A stretch of DNA of 64,000 nucleotides from Pantoea sp. WMus005. GTDB lineage: Bacteria; Pseudomonadota; Gammaproteobacteria; Enterobacterales; Enterobacteriaceae. Shown here piece by piece: positions 60,091 to 64,000 of this stretch. The DNA is taken from positions 744,001-808,000 of the forward strand of contig NZ_JACBXU010000001.1 in assembly GCF_013415305.1 (NCBI RefSeq). The letters run 5' to 3'. The position numbers and the translations under genes were made by a program. Under the pieces are notes generated by a model. It was not told the origin of the DNA and did no database searches. It saw nothing but the letters and a program-made list of their open reading frames with translations. Numbering within the stretch: the first letter of the stretch is position 1; the number at the start of each line of letters is the position of its first letter.

Positions 60091-61566
60091 ATGGCGGTAA
60101 CACAAATAGCCCAGGCATGCGATCTGGTGATTTTCGGTGCCAAAGGCGATCTTGCACGCCGTAAACTGTTGCCTTCACTGTACCAGTTAGAGAAAGCGGG
60201 TCAGATCCATGAGGAAACCCGCATTATTGGTGTCGGCCGTGCTGAGTGGGATAAAGCGGAATACACCAAAGTGGTACGTGAAGCGCTGGAAACCTTCATG
60301 AAGGAGAAGATTGACGAAGCGCTGTGGGACAAACTCAGCAACCGTCTCGACTTCTGCAACCTCGATGTTAATGACACCACGCACTTCCCGAAACTGGGTA
60401 AGATGCTGGATCAGAAAAACCGCACAACCATCAACTATTTCGCTATGCCACCCAGCACCTTTGGCGCGATCTGCCAGGGCCTGGGCACCGCGAAGCTGAA
60501 TGCCAAACCTGCCCGCGTTGTGATGGAGAAGCCACTGGGCACCTCACTGGAAACCTCGCAGGAGATCAACGACAGCGTGGGTGAATACTTTGAAGAGAGC
60601 CAGGTATTCCGAATTGACCACTATCTCGGCAAAGAAACCGTGCTCAACCTGCTGGCGCTGCGCTTCGCTAACTCCATCTTTGTGAATAACTGGGATAACC
60701 GCACCATCGACCATGTGCAGATTACTGTGGCCGAAGAGGTGGGTATCGAAGGCCGTTGGGGTTACTTCGATAAAGCCGGCCAGATGCGCGACATGATCCA
60801 GAACCATTTATTGCAGATTCTGACCATGATTGCCATGTCGCCGCCGTCCGATCTCAGCGCCGACAGCATCCGTGACGAAAAAGTGAAAGTTCTGCGCTCG
60901 CTGCGCCGCATCGATCAGACCAATGTGCGTGAGAAAACCGTACGCGGTCAGTACACCGCTGGCTTTGTGCAGGGTAAAAAAGTGCCGGGCTACCTGGAAG
61001 AAGAGGGAGCCAATAAATCGAGCGCCACCGAGACCTTCGTGGCGATCCGTGTCGATATCGATAACTGGCGCTGGGCAGGCGTACCGTTTTACCTGCGTAC
61101 CGGTAAGCGTTTACCGACCAAGTGCTCTGAAGTCGTGGTCTACTTCAAAAATCCTGAGATGAACCTGTTTAAAGATTCTTACTCAGAGCTGCCGCAGAAC
61201 AAGCTGACGATTCGTCTGCAGCCGGACGAAGGTGTGGATATCGAAATCCTGAACAAAGTGCCAGGCCTCGATCACAAGCACAAACTGCAGACCACCAAGC
61301 TGGATCTGAGTTACTCCGAGACGTTTAACCAGTCGCACCTCGCGGATGCTTATGAGCGTCTGCTGCTGGAAAGCATGCGTGGTATCCAGGCGCTGTTTGT
61401 GCGTCGCGATGAAGTGGAAGCCGCCTGGACTTATGTCGATTCTATTATCGAAGCATGGGCTGCGGATGGCGATTCTTCCAAACCCTATCAGGCAGGCACC
61501 TGGGGCCCGGTGGCGTCGGTGGCCATGATCACCCGCGATGGCCGGTCGTGGAACGAATTTGAATAA
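60091..61566 (+). CDS. zwf: Glucose-6-phosphate 1-dehydrogenase Zwf
   Basis: NADP-dependent entry enzyme of the oxidative pentose phosphate pathway. Coenzyme loop [14 protein letters not shown], active-site [11 protein letters not shown] (catalytic Lys and His), and C-terminal domain to GRSWNEFE. 491 aa, the same as E. coli. A strong terminator follows, so eda is separately transcribed. In E. coli edd lies between zwf and eda; here there is none. Confidence 0.97.
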   Translation: MAVTQIAQACDLVIFGAKGDLARRKLLPSLYQLEKAGQIHEETRIIGVGRAEWDKAEYTKVVREALETFMKEKIDEALWDKLSNRLDFCNLDVNDTTHFPKLGKMLDQKNRTTINYFAMPPSTFGAICQGLGTAKLNAKPARVVMEKPLGTSLETSQEINDSVGEYFEESQVFRIDHYLGKETVLNLLALRFANSIFVNNWDNRTIDHVQITVAEEVGIEGRWGYFDKAGQMRDMIQNHLLQILTMIAMSPPSDLSADSIRDEKVKVLRSLRRIDQTNVREKTVRGQYTAGFVQGKKVPGYLEEEGANKSSATETFVAIRVDIDNWRWAGVPFYLRTGKRLPTKCSEVVVYFKNPEMNLFKDSYSELPQNKLTIRLQPDEGVDIEILNKVPGLDHKHKLQTTKLDLSYSETFNQSHLADAYERLLLESMRGIQALFVRRDEVEAAWTYVDSIIEAWAADGDSSKPYQAGTWGPVASVAMITRDGRSWNEFE

Positions 61567-61579
61567 CTGAAGTGATGAT

Positions 61580-61606
61580 AAAGCCCGCAACGCGGGCTTT
61601 TTTTTC
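61580..61606 (+). terminator. Terminator after zwf
   Basis: AAGCCCGC-AAC-GCGGGCTT with a run of eight T residues. Confidence 0.93.
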
Positions 61607-61639
61607 GCCGTTAAACCGGGCCAGCGGATGCAGATAAAA

Positions 61640-61656
61640 TTGAACTGCCGTTTCAA
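61640..61656. promoter_or_regulatory. Candidate KdgR-like operator upstream of eda
   Basis: TTGAACTGCCGTTTCAA, an imperfect dyad with the TGAAnC..GTTTCA look of KdgR sites, 125 bases before eda. KdgR represses eda in E. coli and pectinolytic enterobacteria. The match is loose. Confidence 0.3.
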
Positions 61657-61780
61657 AATGGTCGCAGGATGATAGACGCTCAGGAAGCTGATCATGTATG
61701 GTAGTGACGCAATTTACAGGGCAGGAGCCGATGCTCCATGACCGGGTCGTAATCCCGGTGTTATCAAGCAAGGGGAACTG

Positions 61781-62419
61781 ATGAAAAACTGGAAAACGAG
61801 TGCTGAACAGATTCTGACCACCGGACCTGTGGTGCCGGTCATCGTGGTAAACAAACTCGAACACGCAGTGCCAATGGCGAAAGCGCTGGTGGCGGGCGGT
61901 GTGAGAGTGCTGGAAGTGACGCTGCGCACACCGGTGGCGATGGATGCCTTACGTGCGATGATCAAAGAAGTGCCGGATGCGATCGTTGGTGCGGGAACAG
62001 TGATTAACCCGCAGCAGTTACAGGAAGTGACCGATGCCGGTGCGCAGTTCGTTATCAGCCCTGGCGTCACCGAATCGCTGCTGAAAGCGGCGGTTGACGG
62101 GCCGGTTCCGTTGATTCCGGGTATCAGCACCGTTTCTGAGTTAATGACCGGTATGGACTATGGTCTGCGCGAGTTTAAGTTCTTCCCGGCCGAAGCGAAT
62201 GGTGGCGTTAAAGCGCTGCAGGCGATTGGCGGACCTTTCCCGCAGGTGCGTTTCTGTCCGACCGGCGGCATCTCGCCGGCCAACTACCGTGACTATCTGG
62301 CACTGAAAAGCGTGCTCTGCATTGGCGGATCCTGGCTGGTGCCTAACGACGCGCTGGAAGCGGGCGACTGGGATCGCATTACCCGCCTGGCGCGCGAAGC
62401 TGTAGAAGGCGCGAAGTAA
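61781..62419 (+). CDS. eda: KHG/KDPG aldolase Eda
   Basis: Class I aldolase splitting 2-keto-3-deoxy-6-phosphogluconate to pyruvate and glyceraldehyde 3-phosphate; also acts on 2-keto-4-hydroxyglutarate. Catalytic Glu in LEVTLRTP (about 45) and Schiff-base Lys in [13 protein letters not shown] (about 132), substrate-phosphate loop CPTGGI. 212 aa (E. coli 213). ATG behind AAGGGG. With edd absent locally its main duty here may be hexuronate/KDG breakdown rather than gluconate; that is inference. Confidence 0.96.
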   Translation: MKNWKTSAEQILTTGPVVPVIVVNKLEHAVPMAKALVAGGVRVLEVTLRTPVAMDALRAMIKEVPDAIVGAGTVINPQQLQEVTDAGAQFVISPGVTESLLKAAVDGPVPLIPGISTVSELMTGMDYGLREFKFFPAEANGGVKALQAIGGPFPQVRFCPTGGISPANYRDYLALKSVLCIGGSWLVPNDALEAGDWDRITRLAREAVEGAK

Positions 62420-62425
62420 GTGATG

Positions 62426-62447
62426 GCGGTGAGCACCTGCTCACCGC
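62426..62447. terminator. Symmetric hairpin between eda and purT
   Basis: GCGGTGAGCA/TGCTCACCGC, 10 bp perfect stem in the 34-base gap between convergent genes; probably terminates both. Confidence 0.6.
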
Positions 62448-62453
62448 ACATCT

Positions 62454-63632
62454 TTACCCCTGAACCGTGACCGCGGCGGCGCTGGCAATGGCACGCGCAA
62501 TCGCCTGATCGGTGCTGTCACCGCTGGCGAGCGCCACACCAAGACGACGTTGCCCACTGATCTCCGGCTTGCCGAACAGTCGCAGTTGCAGACCGGCACC
62601 CAGTGCCGCTTCGACATTCACAAACTGCACGTTCTGACTGGTCAGTTGCGGCAGGATAACAGCGGAAGCGGACGGACCATACTGACGAATCCCACCAATC
62701 GGTAGCCCCAGGAACGCCCGCACGTGCAGCGCAAACTCTGACAGATCCTGCGAAATCAGCGTGACCATGCCGGTATCGTGTGGACGCGGTGAAACTTCGC
62801 TGAACACCACCTCATCACCGCAGACAAACAGCTCAACGCCAAACAGGCCATAGCCGCCCAGCGCCTTAACGACCTGCGCGGCAACATCCTGCGCCCGTTG
62901 CAGCGCCAGTTCACTCATCTGCTGCGGCTGCCAGGACTCGCGGTAATCGCCATCCTCCTGACGGTGACCAATCGGCGCACAGAAGTGAATGCCATCGACG
63001 GCGCTGATGGTGAGCAGGGTGATCTCGAAATCGAAGTTGACGACGCCTTCAACGATGACGCGACCGGCACCGGCACGGCCACCCTGTTGCGCATAGTCCC
63101 AGGCTTTATCGAGCTGGCTGGCGTCGCGGATAAAGCTCTGGCCTTTGCCCGATGAGCTCATTACCGGCTTCACAATGCAGGGGAAACCGATCTCTGTGGC
63201 GGCTTCATCGAAGCGTACCTTGCTGTCCGCAAAGCGATAGCGTGAGGTCGGCAGTGACAGCTCTTCAGCCGCCAGGCGGCGAATGCCTTCGCGATTCATG
63301 GTGAGTCGTGCAGCGCGGGCGGTCGGAACTACACGCTGGCCTTGCTGCTCCAGCTCAACCAGCGTATCGGTGGCGATGGCTTCGATTTCCGGTACCACAA
63401 AGTCAGGCTTCTCAACGGCTATCAATGCTGCCAGCGCCGCGCCATCCAGCATGTTAATGACATGGCTGCGATGGGCGACATGCATTGCCGGCGCATCGGC
63501 GTAACGATCAACCGCGATCACCTCCACACCCAGACGCTGACACTCCAGCGCCACTTCTTTACCCAGTTCACCTGAACCCAATAACATCACACGCGTTGCC
63601 GCCGGACGCAGCGCTGTTCCGAGAGTCGTCAT
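62454..63632 (-). CDS. purT: Formate-dependent GAR transformylase PurT
   Basis: ATP-grasp enzyme making formylglycinamide ribonucleotide from GAR, formate and ATP; alternative to PurN. N-terminal [30 protein letters not shown]-grasp region [18 protein letters not shown]; metal ligands in GLFGVELFV and [13 protein letters not shown] start at ATG 63632 ([10 protein letters not shown]), giving 392 aa as in E. coli; an in-frame ATG 11 codons upstream is not supported. A PurR box sits about 40-55 bases upstream. Confidence 0.96.
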   Translation of the reverse strand: MTTLGTALRPAATRVMLLGSGELGKEVALECQRLGVEVIAVDRYADAPAMHVAHRSHVINMLDGAALAALIAVEKPDFVVPEIEAIATDTLVELEQQGQRVVPTARAARLTMNREGIRRLAAEELSLPTSRYRFADSKVRFDEAATEIGFPCIVKPVMSSSGKGQSFIRDASQLDKAWDYAQQGGRAGAGRVIVEGVVNFDFEITLLTISAVDGIHFCAPIGHRQEDGDYRESWQPQQMSELALQRAQDVAAQVVKALGGYGLFGVELFVCGDEVVFSEVSPRPHDTGMVTLISQDLSEFALHVRAFLGLPIGGIRQYGPSASAVILPQLTSQNVQFVNVEAALGAGLQLRLFGKPEISGQRRLGVALASGDSTDQAIARAIASAAAVTVQG

Positions 63633-63671
63633 ACATTCCCCTAAGCAGTCAAAATTCGCGCGCAAGTATAA

Positions 63672-63687
63672 ACGAAAACGTTTGCTT
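63672..63687 (-). promoter_or_regulatory. PurR box of purT
   Basis: Minus strand AAGCAAACGTTTTCGT, 15 of 16 positions matching the PurR consensus ACGCAAACGTTTTCGT. It is 40 bases before the purT start, consistent with purine repression. Confidence 0.85.
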
Positions 63688-63797
63688 TCTCATCTTTCGC
63701 GCAGTTGATACCGCTTTTTGCCGTACTTTTCCCGCTCTGACGTTTCCTGACATCCTTTTGGGCAGGATAGCGGCTGACATCCTGAAAGGAGTGAATG

Positions 63798-64000
63798 ATG
63801 AATAACTGGTTGCAACAGATTCAGTCGGTGCTGACAAAGAAGGGCGGTGACGGAAAATCGGGCGGTGGCTTAAGCGACATGCTGGCACCCGGCGCACTGG
63901 GCGGTCTGGCCGCGATGCTGATCTCCAGCAAGTCGTCGCGCAAACTGCTGACTAAATATGGCGGCAAAGCCCTGATTGTGGGGGGTGGCGCGGCGGCTGG
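63798..64000 (+). CDS. yebE: YebE (DUF533) inner-membrane protein, 5' part
   Basis: Start of a gene cut by the window end (67 codons visible). The N-terminus MNNWLQQIQSVLTKK is followed by a Gly-rich segment and LAPGALGGLAAMLISSKSSRKLLTKYGGKAL, then a Gly/Ala-rich helix. This matches E. coli YebE (PGALGGLAGLL, SARKLLTKYG), a membrane-anchored DUF533 protein responsive to envelope stress, also next to purT in E. coli. Of two adjacent ATGs the second is 6 bases from AAGGAG and is preferred. Confidence 0.9.
   Translation, partial: MNNWLQQIQSVLTKKGGDGKSGGGLSDMLAPGALGGLAAMLISSKSSRKLLTKYGGKALIVGGGAAA

Overview
This window reads as chromosome from a motile enterobacterium, most likely Erwiniaceae (Pantoea or a close relative). 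The protein set and most of the gene order match the Escherichia coli region running from efeOB-phoH-serX, and then from otsBA-flhDC-mot-che-flhBAE through argS-yecM-cutC-cmoBA-yecN-yecE-aspS-nudB-yebC-ruvCAB-znuBCA-mepM-lpxM to pykA-hexR-zwf-eda-purT-yebE. Identifications rest on reading the translated proteins against remembered family members; no database search was run.

Layout. 1-5.3 kb: the end of the EfeUOB iron importer (efeO, efeB), a PhoH-type ATPase, an AT-rich membrane acyltransferase that looks imported, and tRNA-Ser(GGA). 5.4-10.3 kb: msrA, a flavin reductase, then the eptA-pmrA-pmrB lipid A modification operon. A 39-codon single-span membrane protein sits tail-to-tail with pmrB behind its own PmrA box; it is a PmrR-like candidate. 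10.7-12.9 kb: otsBA trehalose synthesis. 13.0-31.6 kb: the flagellar master regulator and chemotaxis block. It has a 1 kb flhDC regulatory region with a very good CRP site and an RcsAB-like box, then flhDC, motAB, cheAW, three tandem chemoreceptors each behind a sigma-28-type promoter, cheRBYZ and flhBAE.

31.7-45 kb: a mosaic of conserved genes (argS, yecM, cutC, cmoBA, yecN, yecE) and accessory ones: an aldo/keto reductase with a LysR regulator, a 40-codon basic membrane peptide, a MalY/PatB-type C-S lyase, a secreted protein with a YD-like segment, a glycerol dehydrogenase and a LysE-type exporter. 45-55.7 kb: aspS-nudB, yebC, ruvC, ruvAB, the zinc importer znuBC/znuA around a Zur box, mepM and lpxM. 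55.8-64 kb: a strong long-range hairpin element, an MdfA-type multidrug transporter, pykA, hexR, zwf, eda without edd, purT behind a PurR box, and the start of yebE.

Together the genes cover metal uptake (iron, zinc), envelope charge and lipid A remodelling (eptA/pmrAB, lpxM), osmoprotection, complete chemotactic motility control, translation and tRNA modification, Holliday junction repair, and the sugar-acid/pentose branch of central carbon metabolism. I found no CRISPR array, prophage, integrase or insertion sequence. The most interesting items are the PmrA-boxed micro-gene, the preserved flhDC promoter architecture, the receptor triplet with one member lacking the CheR-tethering tail, the structured element after lpxM, and the zwf-eda junction without edd.
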